A program made the translations under genes and the position numbers. A DNA stretch of 64,000 nucleotides from JAFAMS01 sp049520515 (GTDB taxonomy: Bacteria; Vulcanimicrobiota; Vulcanimicrobiia; Vulcanimicrobiales; Vulcanimicrobiaceae): the NCBI GenBank assembly GCA_049520515.1, contig JBEKPS010000003.1, positions 62,001 through 126,000 of the forward strand. Direction: 5' to 3'. Shown piece after piece: positions 33,925-43,259 of the stretch. Position 1 is the stretch's first letter. Each line of letters begins with the position of its first letter. The notes under the pieces are model-generated. The model ran no database searches and was not told the DNA's origin. It saw nothing but the letters and a program-made list of their open reading frames with translations.

Positions 33925-35288
33925 TAGTCTTCCGGTCCCGAGCGCGGCCGGAATTCGAACGTGAGCGGAACGCCCTTCCAATCGTCTGAGGCTCGCAAGA
34001 CGTTCTCCAAAAAGCGTTGATACGACGGCCGCACGAGATCCGGATCGTTGCAATGCAAAATGAAGAGCGGCGGCCGTGTCGCGACTTGCGAGCAGTAGAA
34101 GATCTTGAGAATCTTCCCGCCCATCATCGGTGGCGGGTGCGCGCTTACGGCGTCGCGGATGATCGCGTTGAGGCGTGCGGTCGGGACGCGCCGCTCGAGA
34201 TTTTCCGCAACGCCTATGACGGACGGCATCAACGCGCCAAGACGGCGGTGCGTCAGCGCGGAAAGAAAAACGACCGGCGCAAACCGTGCGAAGGGCATCT
34301 GTTCGTAGATCGCTTCGCTCAGCTCGGATTGCGAATACTCACCTTGCGCGCGCGCGAGGTCCCACTTGTTCGAAACGATGATCAGGCCTTTTCGTTCCTC
34401 GATCGCGAGTCCGGCGAGCCGCCGATCCTGCGCGAGCGGACCTATCATCGAATCGAGGACGAGCAACGTAATGTCGGCCCGCGCGATCGCGGCCAGCGAG
34501 CGTAACGAGGCATAGTATTCGATCGAGCCACGCGTCGACGGTTTCTTGCGCACTCCCGCGGTATCGATCAAACGAATCGTTCGGTCGCGATACGGGAAGA
34601 TGGAGTCGAGTGCGTCGCGTGTCGTTCCCGGCACGTCAGAGACCAAAGCACGTTCGGTGCCGAGTAGCGCGTTCAGGAGCGAGCTCTTGCCGACGTTTGG
34701 TTGACCGATGATCGCGATTGCTAGCTCATCGACCGGCGTTTCGACCGCCTCCGTTTGCGGTGGAAGCCGCTCGATGATCGTGTCGAGCAGATCGCCGGTG
34801 CCTTCACCATGGATTGCAGAGACGGCGATTGGTGGGCCCAGGCCCAAACGCGTGAACTCGGCGTGGACGGCATCACGCGCGGTATTCGATTCGGCTTTGT
34901 TCGCAACGAGGACGACCGGGCGTCGCGTGCGGCGCATGATCGCGACGACGTCTTCGTCGAGCGGATTGAGCCCTTCGGCAGCGTCGACGACGAAAAGGAT
35001 CACGTCCGCATCGGCGGCCGCCGCTTCGGCTTGGCCGCGTGTCTTGGCTTCGATCGAGTCGCTGGCAACGTCGGTATCGATGCCGGCCGTATCGACGAGC
35101 GTGAATACATGGCCGCGCCACTCGGCGAGCGCATATAATCGGTCGCGCGTAACGCCGGGAGATTCGTCAACGATCGCAAGCCGCTGGCCGATCAAGCGAT
35201 TGAACAACGAGCTCTTGCCGACGTTCGGACGCCCTACGAGTGCGACGGTAGCTGGGCGAATCGAAGCAGATACGGTGGGGGCTGACAT
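33924..35288 (-). CDS. der: Ribosome assembly GTPase Der (EngA)
   Basis: 454 aa with the tandem G domains unique to Der: GRPNVGKSSLFN near the N-terminus and GQPNVGKSSLLN at about residue 195, each with DTAG and NKxD (VANKAES, VSNKWD) motifs, plus a KH-like C-terminus (PPMMGGKILKIFYCSQ). Essential for 50S subunit maturation. First gene of the der-plsY-efp operon, divergent from the PEGA-domain gene with 45 bases between. Confidence 0.95.
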   Translation of the reverse strand: MSAPTVSASIRPATVALVGRPNVGKSSLFNRLIGQRLAIVDESPGVTRDRLYALAEWRGHVFTLVDTAGIDTDVASDSIEAKTRGQAEAAAADADVILFVVDAAEGLNPLDEDVVAIMRRTRRPVVLVANKAESNTARDAVHAEFTRLGLGPPIAVSAIHGEGTGDLLDTIIERLPPQTEAVETPVDELAIAIIGQPNVGKSSLLNALLGTERALVSDVPGTTRDALDSIFPYRDRTIRLIDTAGVRKKPSTRGSIEYYASLRSLAAIARADITLLVLDSMIGPLAQDRRLAGLAIEERKGLIIVSNKWDLARAQGEYSQSELSEAIYEQMPFARFAPVVFLSALTHRRLGALMPSVIGVAENLERRVPTARLNAIIRDAVSAHPPPMMGGKILKIFYCSQVATRPPLFILHCNDPDLVRPSYQRFLENVLRASDDWKGVPLTFEFRPRSGPED

Positions 35289-35333
35289 CTCGACAGGCAG
35301 CCTACGGCGCCCCAGGGGCGAAGTCCGCCACCT

Positions 35334-36104
35334 GTGATCCCCTTACGCGGTATCCTAGTCGCTTGCGTTGCCGCCGTTTTCGCGACCACGAGCGCCGCGC
35401 GAGCGGGTACGAGCGCCGGCGCGATCTATTTGACAACGCTGCCAAGCGGCGCCGATACCTGGGTAGACGGCGCCTACGTCGGGCACTCGCCCGTCCTCGT
35501 CGATGCGCTTGGTCCGGGGAAACACACGATCACGGCTGCGAAGACCGGCTGGGAGAGTCGCGAATTGCGGGTAACTGTCCGCGATCAGGATCCGCTGCAA
35601 TTCATCGACATGCAGCTCGATCGCGATCCAAGTGCAGCCGCGCTGAATGGCACGCTTGCGCTTCACGCCGGACGTCCGATTCGCAGCCTCACCGTCGACG
35701 GTACTCCGGTCAAGCTCTCGCCTTCAGGGAAAGTCGACATGGCGCCGGGCCAGCACGCGATCGTGGTCGCGACGGAAACGGGCCGCTTCGAACGGCAAGT
35801 CGATATCTATCCGGACACAACCACGAACGTGATCGTGCGAATCGGAGGCGAGGGTGCAAACCGCGCCATCGTCGTCGCACCGGTCACGAACTATCTTCCG
35901 CCCGCAGATGTCACCGTCGACGGTAAGCACATCGCGATCCGCCACAACGGCCACACGGTTACCGGCACGCTGGGGAACGCGACCATGCGGATTGATGGAG
36001 CGTCGGCTACCTTTGATACGCCGCCGGCCATGATCGGCGGGAACCTCTTCCTGCCGCTCGACGTCTTCGTCCGGATCGGGGCGGTGCCGCTTCGCCCGCA
36101 TTAG
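35334..36104 (+). CDS. PEGA-domain secreted protein
   Basis: 256 aa from a GTG at 35334. A signal peptide (to about residue 24, SAARAG) precedes a PEGA domain (about 28-95; AIYLTTLPSGADTWVDGAYV and GPGKHTITAAKTGW). The last part ends in AMIGGNLFLPLDVFVRIGAV, which resembles the end of a stalk-domain (PF07833) repeat, as in the proteins at 2.7-5.5 kb. It is likely a periplasmic surface-associated protein. It shares strand with miaB 42 bases downstream but need not share function. Confidence 0.7.
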   Translation: MIPLRGILVACVAAVFATTSAARAGTSAGAIYLTTLPSGADTWVDGAYVGHSPVLVDALGPGKHTITAAKTGWESRELRVTVRDQDPLQFIDMQLDRDPSAAALNGTLALHAGRPIRSLTVDGTPVKLSPSGKVDMAPGQHAIVVATETGRFERQVDIYPDTTTNVIVRIGGEGANRAIVVAPVTNYLPPADVTVDGKHIAIRHNGHTVTGTLGNATMRIDGASATFDTPPAMIGGNLFLPLDVFVRIGAVPLRPH

Positions 36105-36146
36105 GTTGAAAGGGAGAGGCCGCCCAGGGCGAACCTAGCTTGTCCC

Positions 36147-37556
36147 GTGCCAGGCATATATATCGAAACATTCGGATGCCAGATGAATGAGGCCGACTCC
36201 CAAGAGATTGCGGAGCGGGCTCAGCGCGCCGGATATACCGTCGTCGACAGACCGCACGAGGCTGCAATCATCGTCATCAACACGTGCACGGTACGCGACA
36301 ATGCCGAAGCGCGCGCCTACGGACGTATCGGCCACTTGAAGTCGCTCAAAGACGCGAATCCCGGAATGCGTCTTGTTGTTACAGGTTGTCTTGCGGAGCA
36401 AGACCGTGATCGCATGCAGCGGATCGTTCCGCACGTCGACGCCGTCTTCGGGACGCAGGAGATCTCGCAGCTTGGCGATGCGATCGCGGCCTGGCGCAGC
36501 GAGTTCGGCGAGATCGATTCGGAAGAGGCCGAAGAGCGCGCGTTGCTCGTTCCGATCGGCGGGACCGGCGATGCCGTCGCTGACGCCTATTCGCACTTAC
36601 GTGCATTCGTCACCGTGCAGCGCGGTTGTTCGTATTACTGTACGTTCTGCATCGTCCCGCATGTGCGCGGCCGGTTCGATCACCGTCCGATGACGGAGAT
36701 CCTCGCGGAGGTCGAGCACCGGCTGGACGAAGGTTCGCGTGAGATTACGCTCGTCGGGCAGACGGTGAACGCCTATCGCGATCCCGGAAGCAGTGCCGAC
36801 TTCGCCGAGCTCTTGAGCCGGGTCGCGGAGCTTCCGAGACTCGAGCGTCTTACGTTCTTGACCTCGCATCCGAAGGACTTCACGGCGCGAATCGTTCGCG
36901 CGCTCGCCGCGTATCCGAAAATTAACCCGCGCTTGCACTTGCCGATGCAGTCCGGTTCAAACCCGGTGCTGCGCAAAATGAACCGCAAGTACACAATTGA
37001 GGAATATCGCGCAAAGGTCGAGGCGTTTCGTGCGAGTTGCTCCGACTGGGCGTTGACAACCGACGTAATAGTCGGTTTCCCGGGTGAGAGCGACGATGAT
37101 TTTGCCGCGACGCTCGCGTCTTGCCGGGAATTCGGCTTTGCGCAGGCCTTTAGCTTCGTATACTCGCCACGACGCGGGACGCCCGCCGCGCGTTGGCAGC
37201 AGCTCTCGCAAGCGGTTGGGGCCGAGCGTCTGCGTGAGCTGTGCCAAGTCGTCGACGAAGGCGTCGTCGCGCATAACGCCTCGAAGATCGGGACGACCGT
37301 CCGCGCTCTGATAACCGGGCCGTCGAAGAAAGATCGAACGAAGCTCGCGGCGCGTGCGCTCGACAACGTGAACATCATCGCACCGGACAGTGAAGGCGAA
37401 GCGCGCACGCCGCGCCCGAACGAACCGTGGCTCGACATTCGTATCGAGGCCGCGCATCGTTGGGGATGCTCGGGGACGATCGTCGGGCGAGCGCAGAATT
37501 TCGACGGACCAGCACGCGCAGTGGCGCTTCCCATGCTCGATTTGATCGTCGCGTAA
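36147..37556 (+). CDS. miaB: tRNA-2-methylthio-N6-dimethylallyladenosine synthase MiaB
   Basis: 469 aa from GTG 36147. Three N-terminal Cys (GCQMNE, NTCTVRDNA, GCLAEQ) bind the auxiliary cluster, and RGCSYYCTFCIVP is the radical SAM CxxxCxxC motif. A TRAM domain forms the C-terminus. MiaB methylthiolates i6A37 of tRNAs; its substrate is made by MiaA, encoded 5 kb downstream in the same cluster. Confidence 0.94.
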   Translation: MPGIYIETFGCQMNEADSQEIAERAQRAGYTVVDRPHEAAIIVINTCTVRDNAEARAYGRIGHLKSLKDANPGMRLVVTGCLAEQDRDRMQRIVPHVDAVFGTQEISQLGDAIAAWRSEFGEIDSEEAEERALLVPIGGTGDAVADAYSHLRAFVTVQRGCSYYCTFCIVPHVRGRFDHRPMTEILAEVEHRLDEGSREITLVGQTVNAYRDPGSSADFAELLSRVAELPRLERLTFLTSHPKDFTARIVRALAAYPKINPRLHLPMQSGSNPVLRKMNRKYTIEEYRAKVEAFRASCSDWALTTDVIVGFPGESDDDFAATLASCREFGFAQAFSFVYSPRRGTPAARWQQLSQAVGAERLRELCQVVDEGVVAHNASKIGTTVRALITGPSKKDRTKLAARALDNVNIIAPDSEGEARTPRPNEPWLDIRIEAAHRWGCSGTIVGRAQNFDGPARAVALPMLDLIVA

Positions 37557-37569
37557 ACATTAACTCGCT

Positions 37570-37640
37570 TGTGGATTTCGTGGATAAGCGGCCTTCGTTT
37601 GCGAATAACTCAACAAACTTGTGAGTAAGCCTGTGGGCAC
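37570..37640 (+). other. AT-rich cluster of DnaA-box-like 9-mers
   Basis: Within the 349-base gene-free stretch 37557-37905 there are four words close to TGTGGATAA in the same orientation: TGTGGATTT (37570), CGTGGATAA (37579, directly abutting), TGTGAGTAA (37620) and TGTGGGCAC (37632). The segment is more AT-rich than the surroundings. It could bind DnaA as a titration or regulatory site. The rest of the stretch (37641-37905) holds only a possible small minus-strand ORF and the mutS leader. Confidence 0.35.
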
Positions 37641-37750
37641 TCAAAACAAGTATTGCAATGCTAACTCTGCTTGATTAATATCATCTTACTTCGAGCAATT
37701 GAAGTGCGGCGCGCGTAGCCGCCGTGGGACACCAGCGATGACGATCAACG

Positions 37751-37876
37751 CTAACGCGGGGATCTGAGCTGCAACCGCGAATCGACGGCCGGCACTGAAC
37801 CGGGCAACTGGATCAAGTCGGCGAGCAGAGTCAAAGCTACGTAGATGAAGTCAATCGGTACCCCGGTTGGCTTCAT
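37751..37876 (-). CDS. Possible small hydrophobic protein
   Basis: A 41-codon frame on the minus strand, from ATG 37876, encodes one hydrophobic stretch (IDFIYVALTLLADLIQLPG) followed by a short charged tail. The RBS is weak (agaaaag). It lies antisense to the mutS leader in an otherwise empty region. It may be real because of the clean amphipathic/hydrophobic composition, but no homology is recognised. Confidence 0.25.
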   Translation of the reverse strand: MKPTGVPIDFIYVALTLLADLIQLPGSVPAVDSRLQLRSPR

Positions 37877-37905
37877 CGCTTTTCTGCGCCATAAACTGGG
37901 CGAGG

Positions 37906-40428
37906 ATGCGGAATGTCGCTGCACCCGAGCCACAGAACAAAGCCAGCGTGACGAGATACTCACCAATGCTGGAGCAGTATTTCGGGATGAAGGCTCGCTA
38001 TCCCGAAGCGCTGCTTCTCTCACGCGTCGGTGACTTTTACGAATCGTACGGCGAAGACGCGGAGACGCTTGCTCGCGCGCTTTCGATCGCGCTGACGTCA
38101 AAGGAAGCGGGCAGCGGACAGCGGATTGCGATGGCCGGCGTGCCGCATCACGCGCTCGACGGTTATCTTGCGAAGCTCGTCATGCAGCGATTCGTGGTAG
38201 CGCTCGCTGAGCAGCTCGAAGTTCCGGTTCCGAATAAGCTCGTACGCCGTGACGTCGTTCGCGTCGTCACGCCGGGGACGGTCGTCGAAGAACCACTGCT
38301 TAAGAGCAGTGCGAACAACTATCTCTGCGCTCTTGTCGCGATGGGCGATTCGCTGGGCCTCGCCGGAGCGGATCTGTCGACAGGATATGTCGCGGCCACG
38401 GCCTTTTCGGGCGAGCATGCATTCGAAGATGCGCTTGCCGAGCTGGCGCGATTGTCGCCGGCGGAGATCGTCGCCGACGTCCCGCCGCAGATCCGCCTCG
38501 CACTCGAAGTCAATCTCAGCGGAGCTGCGCGCGTTACGTCGTCATCGCTGGCCTCCGTCAACGGCGTACATCACGCCGTGGTCGACGGCTTCGACGCCGA
38601 AGAAAGCGCCGCGATTCATCGCGCGCTGGGTGCCATCCGTGCTTTCGTGCGGCGCGTCGGCTTCGAGGGCGAAAGCACGCTGCGCGAACCTGTCTACTAC
38701 GCGCAGCGCGCCTTTCTCGCGCTCGATCCGCGTTCGCGCGCCCATCTCGAGCTGACGCGCGCGCTCGGCCAGAACGAAAAAGCCACGCTACTCGCGACGA
38801 TCGATCGGACGCGAACGGCAATGGGCTCGCGGATGCTTGCACGCTGGCTGCTGGCACCGCTCGTCGATCGCGACGAGATCGAGCGGCGTGCCGATAGCGT
38901 CGAGGCCTTCGTCCGCGATCCCGGGCGGCGGGAATCGCTCGCGAGCGTTCTCGACGGCTGCTTCGATCTGGAACGCATCGCGCAGAAAATCCGGCTGCGC
39001 CGCGCGCTGCCGCGCGATCTCGCGTCGCTTCGGCGAACGCTCGCCTATCTGGATCCAATTCGCGACGCACTTGCCGATTCGAATTTGCCGGCGAACTTGC
39101 ACGCCTGCGCGGCTGCGATCGGGAACTTCGAAGAGCTGACGCTCGATCTGCAGCAGACGCTGGTTGAAGAACCGCCCGCGACGCTCGCCGATGGCGGTGT
39201 CATTCGGCCGGATAGCGACCCCGATCTCGAAGAAACGGTTTCGCTGCGAACGGACGGCCGCACACGCATTGCGGCGCTGGAAGAGCGCGAGCGCGAGCGT
39301 ACCGGGATTCGCTCGCTGAAGGTCAAGTATGCGAGCGCGTTCGGCTACGCAATCGAGATCAGCAAGAACAATCTCAGCGCTGTTCCCGAAGATTACGTTC
39401 GGCGCCAAACGCTCACGAACGGCGAACGCTTCGTCACGCCCGAGCTGCGCGAGCTCGACTTGGCGATCGCGAACGCGCAGACGCGTCAGCGTCAGCGCGA
39501 GGCAGAGCTGTTCGAGACGCTTGTCGAGCGCGTAGCCGTCCGCGCCGACGATCTCATGCGAGCGGCCGATGCACTCGCAGAGATCGATGCGATTTGCGGA
39601 CTCGGACAAGTCGCGGCCGAACGCGGTTACGTGCGTCCGCGTTTCGTCGACGGCTCACACATTCGAATTGTCGACGGCCGCCATCCGGTCATGGAAGCGA
39701 TCTTGGGGACGCAGTTCGTTCCGAACGACTTGAACGTCGAAGAAGGCCGCGCACGCTTTCTCGTACTGACCGGACCGAACATGGGCGGCAAATCGACGTT
39801 TCTGCGGCAAAGTGCGCTGCTCGTGATCTTGGCGCAGATCGGTGCGTTCGTACCCGCGCGCTCGATGGAGCTTGGGCTCATCGAGCGGATCTTCACGCGC
39901 ATCGGCGCCGGCGATGACCTCGCGTCGGGGCAGTCGACGTTCTACGTCGAGATGCTCGAAACGGCGAACATCTTGCGGCGCGCGACCCGGCGGAGTCTGC
40001 TGCTAATCGACGAGGTTGGCCGCGGGACGGGAACCGTCGATGGATTGTCGATTGCGCAGGCGATTTGCGAGTATTTGCTCGATCAGGACACGCGCGCGCC
40101 GATTGTTTTGTTCGCAACGCACTTTCACGAGCTCGTCGCGCTCGCAGACCGCTGGCCGCTCGTCGTCAACTATCACATCACCGCCGTTGAGAACACGAAA
40201 GACGGTGCCCCGATTTTCTCGCACCGCGTCTTGCCGGGAAGCTCATCGCGTTCGTTCGGTATCGAGGTCGCGCGGATGGCGGGGTTGCCGCGGACCGTTG
40301 TGGCACGCGCTAAGGAAATCGCGCAGGCGCTCGAAGAACGGCCGACGCTCGAAGCGCAGCGGCCATTGCGTGGCCGTATGAGCAAGCCGAACGTCGAAGA
40401 ACAACCGCTGCTCTTTCCGCACGCGTGA
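37906..40428 (+). CDS. mutS: DNA mismatch repair protein MutS
   Basis: About 840 aa from ATG 37906 (a CTG/ATG-rich leader upstream makes the start uncertain by 13 codons either way; GTG 37948 is the other option). The mismatch-reading motif is GDFYESYGEDA, the Walker A is GPNMGGKSTFLRQ near residue 625, and Walker B and the dimer motifs (SLLLIDEVGRGTGTVDG, FATHFHELVALA) are intact. It recognises mismatches and activates MutL, whose gene overlaps its stop by 4 bases. Confidence 0.94.
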   Translation: MRNVAAPEPQNKASVTRYSPMLEQYFGMKARYPEALLLSRVGDFYESYGEDAETLARALSIALTSKEAGSGQRIAMAGVPHHALDGYLAKLVMQRFVVALAEQLEVPVPNKLVRRDVVRVVTPGTVVEEPLLKSSANNYLCALVAMGDSLGLAGADLSTGYVAATAFSGEHAFEDALAELARLSPAEIVADVPPQIRLALEVNLSGAARVTSSSLASVNGVHHAVVDGFDAEESAAIHRALGAIRAFVRRVGFEGESTLREPVYYAQRAFLALDPRSRAHLELTRALGQNEKATLLATIDRTRTAMGSRMLARWLLAPLVDRDEIERRADSVEAFVRDPGRRESLASVLDGCFDLERIAQKIRLRRALPRDLASLRRTLAYLDPIRDALADSNLPANLHACAAAIGNFEELTLDLQQTLVEEPPATLADGGVIRPDSDPDLEETVSLRTDGRTRIAALEERERERTGIRSLKVKYASAFGYAIEISKNNLSAVPEDYVRRQTLTNGERFVTPELRELDLAIANAQTRQRQREAELFETLVERVAVRADDLMRAADALAEIDAICGLGQVAAERGYVRPRFVDGSHIRIVDGRHPVMEAILGTQFVPNDLNVEEGRARFLVLTGPNMGGKSTFLRQSALLVILAQIGAFVPARSMELGLIERIFTRIGAGDDLASGQSTFYVEMLETANILRRATRRSLLLIDEVGRGTGTVDGLSIAQAICEYLLDQDTRAPIVLFATHFHELVALADRWPLVVNYHITAVENTKDGAPIFSHRVLPGSSSRSFGIEVARMAGLPRTVVARAKEIAQALEERPTLEAQRPLRGRMSKPNVEEQPLLFPHA

Positions 40429-42098
40429 TTCAGCTTCTCGATCCGGAAACGATCGGCCAGATCGCAGCCGGCGAAGTCGTCGAGCGCCCGATGTCCGTCG
40501 TCAAAGAGCTGGTTGAAAATGCACTCGATGCCGGCGCGCATCGTATCACCGTGCGTATCGCCGGCGGCGGACTCGACGAGATCGAGGTCATCGACGATGG
40601 TGATGGGATTGCACCGCCCGATCTAAAGCTTGCGGTCGCACGTCACGCCACGAGCAAGTTGCGCGAGACCGGCGACCTCCAGCGTGTGATGACGCTCGGC
40701 TTTCGCGGCGAAGGTTTGGCGAGCATCGCATCCGTTGCGCGGGTCGAGATCGTTTCGCGGACTCCAAGCGCGGACATCGGCGCGCGTATCGAAGCGTTCG
40801 CAGAGCAGACCGGAGATGTCGAGCCTGCCGCCTCACCGGTCGGAACCCGCGTCGTCGCGCGCGATCTGTTCGGCAACATCCCCGTCCGTCGCGACTTCTT
40901 GCGTTCGGCCAGCGCGGAATTTTCGCGGATCTCGAACTGGCTCGGGATGATGGCGCTCGCGTACCCGGATACGACGTTCGCGCTCGCGCACGATGGCCGC
41001 GAAGTTTGGATTCTTCCGTCGGGCGACGTCGTCGATCAACGGCTCGAGCACGTGTTCGGAAAGAATTTGGCTCGCGCACTGATTCCGCTGCGTCCGCTCA
41101 GCGGCGCGCACGAGATCGGCGTCAGCGGTTTCGTCAGCGCTCCCGGCACCGATCGCAGCGACCGCCGGATGCAGCATCTGTTCGTCAACGGGCGCCTGCT
41201 GCGCAGTGGCTTGCTTGCGGGCGTGTGGAGCGCCGCGTATGCAACGTTTGCGATGAGCGGGAGGCATCCGTACGGCATCCTCTTTCTATCGCTTCCACCC
41301 GATCACGTCGACCCGAACGTGCATCCCACGAAAAGCGACGTACGTTTGCGTTACGATCGGGCCGTTTTCGAAACGGTCCGGGGAACGCTGACGAATTCAC
41401 TGCGCGAACATGCGCGCGAACGTCTCTCCAGTAGCGTTTCATTCTCTCCGTCGCCCGCAACAGGCACTCCGAACGGTTCGCAGGCACCGCTCTTTGCCGC
41501 TGATCTCGCAATCGTTCCGGAATCGCGCACGCGCGTGCTCGCGCAATTGGACGCGACCTTCATTTTGGCAACCGACGGCGACGCGCTCATCCTCGTCGAT
41601 CAACACGCCGCGCACGAACGGATCGCCTTCGAGGCAATCGAGCGTAATGCGGCGTCCTCGAGTCACGCGCATAGCGAGCCGCTGCTCGTGCCGTTCGTTT
41701 TCGAGCTCGACGCGGCGGAGAGTCAGGCGCTCGATGCGGCGCTCGATACGCTGACGGCCGGTGGCCTGGAAATCGAACCGTTCGGCGAGCGCGTCTACCG
41801 CATTACGGCAACGCCCGCCGGATATCGCTGGGCGACCGGTTCGCGCGAATTCGACATGGGCGATTTTCTGCGCGACCTCAGCGACGAGGGCGCCGGTATG
41901 AATTTCAAGGAGCGCGTCTGGGCGTCGCTCGCTTGTCATTCCGTCGTCCGCGCACATGAGTTTCTCTCCGACGTCGAGATGCGCACTTTGCTCGATCAGC
42001 TTGGAGGGTGCCGCAATCCGATGCACTGTCCGCACGGCCGGCCAACGGTCGTGCGACTCGACGCCGAGGCGATCGCAAGGCTCTTCAAGCGTACGTGA
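40425..42098 (+). CDS. mutL: DNA mismatch repair protein MutL with endonuclease motif
   Basis: 557 aa from a GTG overlapping the mutS stop. The GHKL ATPase motifs are intact (ELVENALDAGA, DDGDGI, GFRGEGLASI). Near residue 392 the sequence DQHAAHERIAFE matches DQHAx2Ex4E, the metal-binding endonuclease site of MutL proteins from bacteria without MutH, and ACHSVVRAHE and CPHGRPT are the remaining active-site motifs. This predicts strand nicking by MutL itself. The gene is coupled to miaA by GTGA. Confidence 0.94.
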   Translation: MIQLLDPETIGQIAAGEVVERPMSVVKELVENALDAGAHRITVRIAGGGLDEIEVIDDGDGIAPPDLKLAVARHATSKLRETGDLQRVMTLGFRGEGLASIASVARVEIVSRTPSADIGARIEAFAEQTGDVEPAASPVGTRVVARDLFGNIPVRRDFLRSASAEFSRISNWLGMMALAYPDTTFALAHDGREVWILPSGDVVDQRLEHVFGKNLARALIPLRPLSGAHEIGVSGFVSAPGTDRSDRRMQHLFVNGRLLRSGLLAGVWSAAYATFAMSGRHPYGILFLSLPPDHVDPNVHPTKSDVRLRYDRAVFETVRGTLTNSLREHARERLSSSVSFSPSPATGTPNGSQAPLFAADLAIVPESRTRVLAQLDATFILATDGDALILVDQHAAHERIAFEAIERNAASSSHAHSEPLLVPFVFELDAAESQALDAALDTLTAGGLEIEPFGERVYRITATPAGYRWATGSREFDMGDFLRDLSDEGAGMNFKERVWASLACHSVVRAHEFLSDVEMRTLLDQLGGCRNPMHCPHGRPTVVRLDAEAIARLFKRT

Positions 42099-42997
42099 AA
42101 TCCGGCGTCGTCATTCTCGCAGGGCCGACGGCGTCCGGAAAGACCGATGTAGCAATTGCGCTTGCGCAAGAGCTCGACGGCGAAATCGTCGGCGCCGATT
42201 CGCGCCAAATCTATCGTGGGATGCCGATCGGTACCGCGGCTCCAACCGATGAACAGCTTCGCAGCGTCCGGCATCATCTGGTCGGTTTTCTCGATCCGCG
42301 CGAACGGTATTCGGCCGCGGTGTTCGTGCGCGACGCGCTTGCAGCAATAGGCGATATCACAGCGCGTGGAAAACGAGCGATCGTCGCCGGCGGAACCGGA
42401 TTCTACATTCGCGCTCTCGCCGGTGACGTCGCACTCGCCGGTGCGCGAGATGAGATTCTGCGCGCCCGCTTCGCGCGTGAAGCGTTGATTCACCCGCCCG
42501 AGGTCATGCACGCGTGGCTGGCTGCGATTGATGCGGCGCGCGCCGCTGCGCTCGATCCCGCCGATCGTTATCGCGTTGCGCGCGCACTCGAGGTCGCGCT
42601 TGCGGCGCGATCTGAGGCCGGCCCACCCGACGTCGAACGACGCTCGCTGCGCTCGGAGCAAATACCGTATGTCAAGCTGTATCTTGACGTCCCGATTGCA
42701 GTGCTCGAACCGCGCATCGAAGCTCGCGTCGATCGTATGTTGGCGCAGGGGCTTCTCGAGGAAGCCGAGCGGCTAGGCGATCATGCCGTTGCTGCCGACG
42801 CGGTCGGCTATCCGCAAGCCAATGCCTATCTGCGTGGCCATGCAACGCGCAAAGAGCTTCGTGTGCACCTCGTTCGCGCGACTCGCCGGTATGCGAAACG
42901 TCAAGAAACGTGGTTCCGGAGTGAACCGGACGTCGAACGTGTGCGTCCGGAGCATGCCAGGGAATTCGTCCTTGCCCGCATGAAGGCGTGGTCATGA
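42095..42997 (+). CDS. miaA: tRNA dimethylallyltransferase MiaA
   Basis: 300 aa from GTG 42095 (overlap with the mutL stop); the longer frame from 42008 is inside mutL. P-loop GPTASGKTDVAIALA, the DSRQIYRGMPIGTA segment and GGTGFYIRAL are diagnostic. It prenylates A37 of tRNAs reading U-starting codons, making the substrate for MiaB. Overlaps hfq by 4 bases. Confidence 0.94.
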   Translation: MKSGVVILAGPTASGKTDVAIALAQELDGEIVGADSRQIYRGMPIGTAAPTDEQLRSVRHHLVGFLDPRERYSAAVFVRDALAAIGDITARGKRAIVAGGTGFYIRALAGDVALAGARDEILRARFAREALIHPPEVMHAWLAAIDAARAAALDPADRYRVARALEVALAARSEAGPPDVERRSLRSEQIPYVKLYLDVPIAVLEPRIEARVDRMLAQGLLEEAERLGDHAVAADAVGYPQANAYLRGHATRKELRVHLVRATRRYAKRQETWFRSEPDVERVRPEHAREFVLARMKAWS

Positions 42998-43254
42998 ACA
43001 CGCGGCCGCAGCTTTTACAAGATGCCTATCTCGGAGAGGTCAAGCGCCAAGCCGTTCCGGTCGTCGTGTACTTGATGAACGGATTTCAGTTGCGCGGGGT
43101 CGTCAAGGGTTTCGATCCGTTTACGATCGTTTTGGAATACGAGCGTAAGTCGCACCTCATCTATAAGCATGCGGTCTCGACGATTTCACCCGAAGGCCCA
43201 TTTGCCACCCCGGCGTTTTCGGGTGAAGAAGAAAAGGCTCGTAGCGGGTCTTAG
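42994..43254 (+). CDS. hfq: RNA chaperone Hfq
   Basis: 86 aa from ATG 42994, which overlaps the miaA stop (ATGA). Sm1 (VYLMNGFQLRGVVKGFDPFTIVL split around residues 27-48) and the Sm2 motif YKHAVSTISP are intact, so a hexameric ring with the proximal RNA site is expected. The C-terminal tail is short and acidic (SGEEEKARSGS). Presence of Hfq implies small-RNA regulation. miaA-hfq order is the same as in many proteobacteria and Firmicutes. Confidence 0.94.
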   Translation: MNTRPQLLQDAYLGEVKRQAVPVVVYLMNGFQLRGVVKGFDPFTIVLEYERKSHLIYKHAVSTISPEGPFATPAFSGEEEKARSGS

Positions 43255-43259
43255 AAGGC

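Noticed and set aside
37557..37700. Chromosomal origin of replication
   Set aside because: DnaA-box-like words are imperfect and dnaA, dnaN, gyrB or rpmH are absent nearby; kept only as a possible DnaA-binding site.
38788..39609. 273-codon minus-strand ORF inside mutS
   Set aside because: Antisense shadow of a full-length mutS with all motifs.
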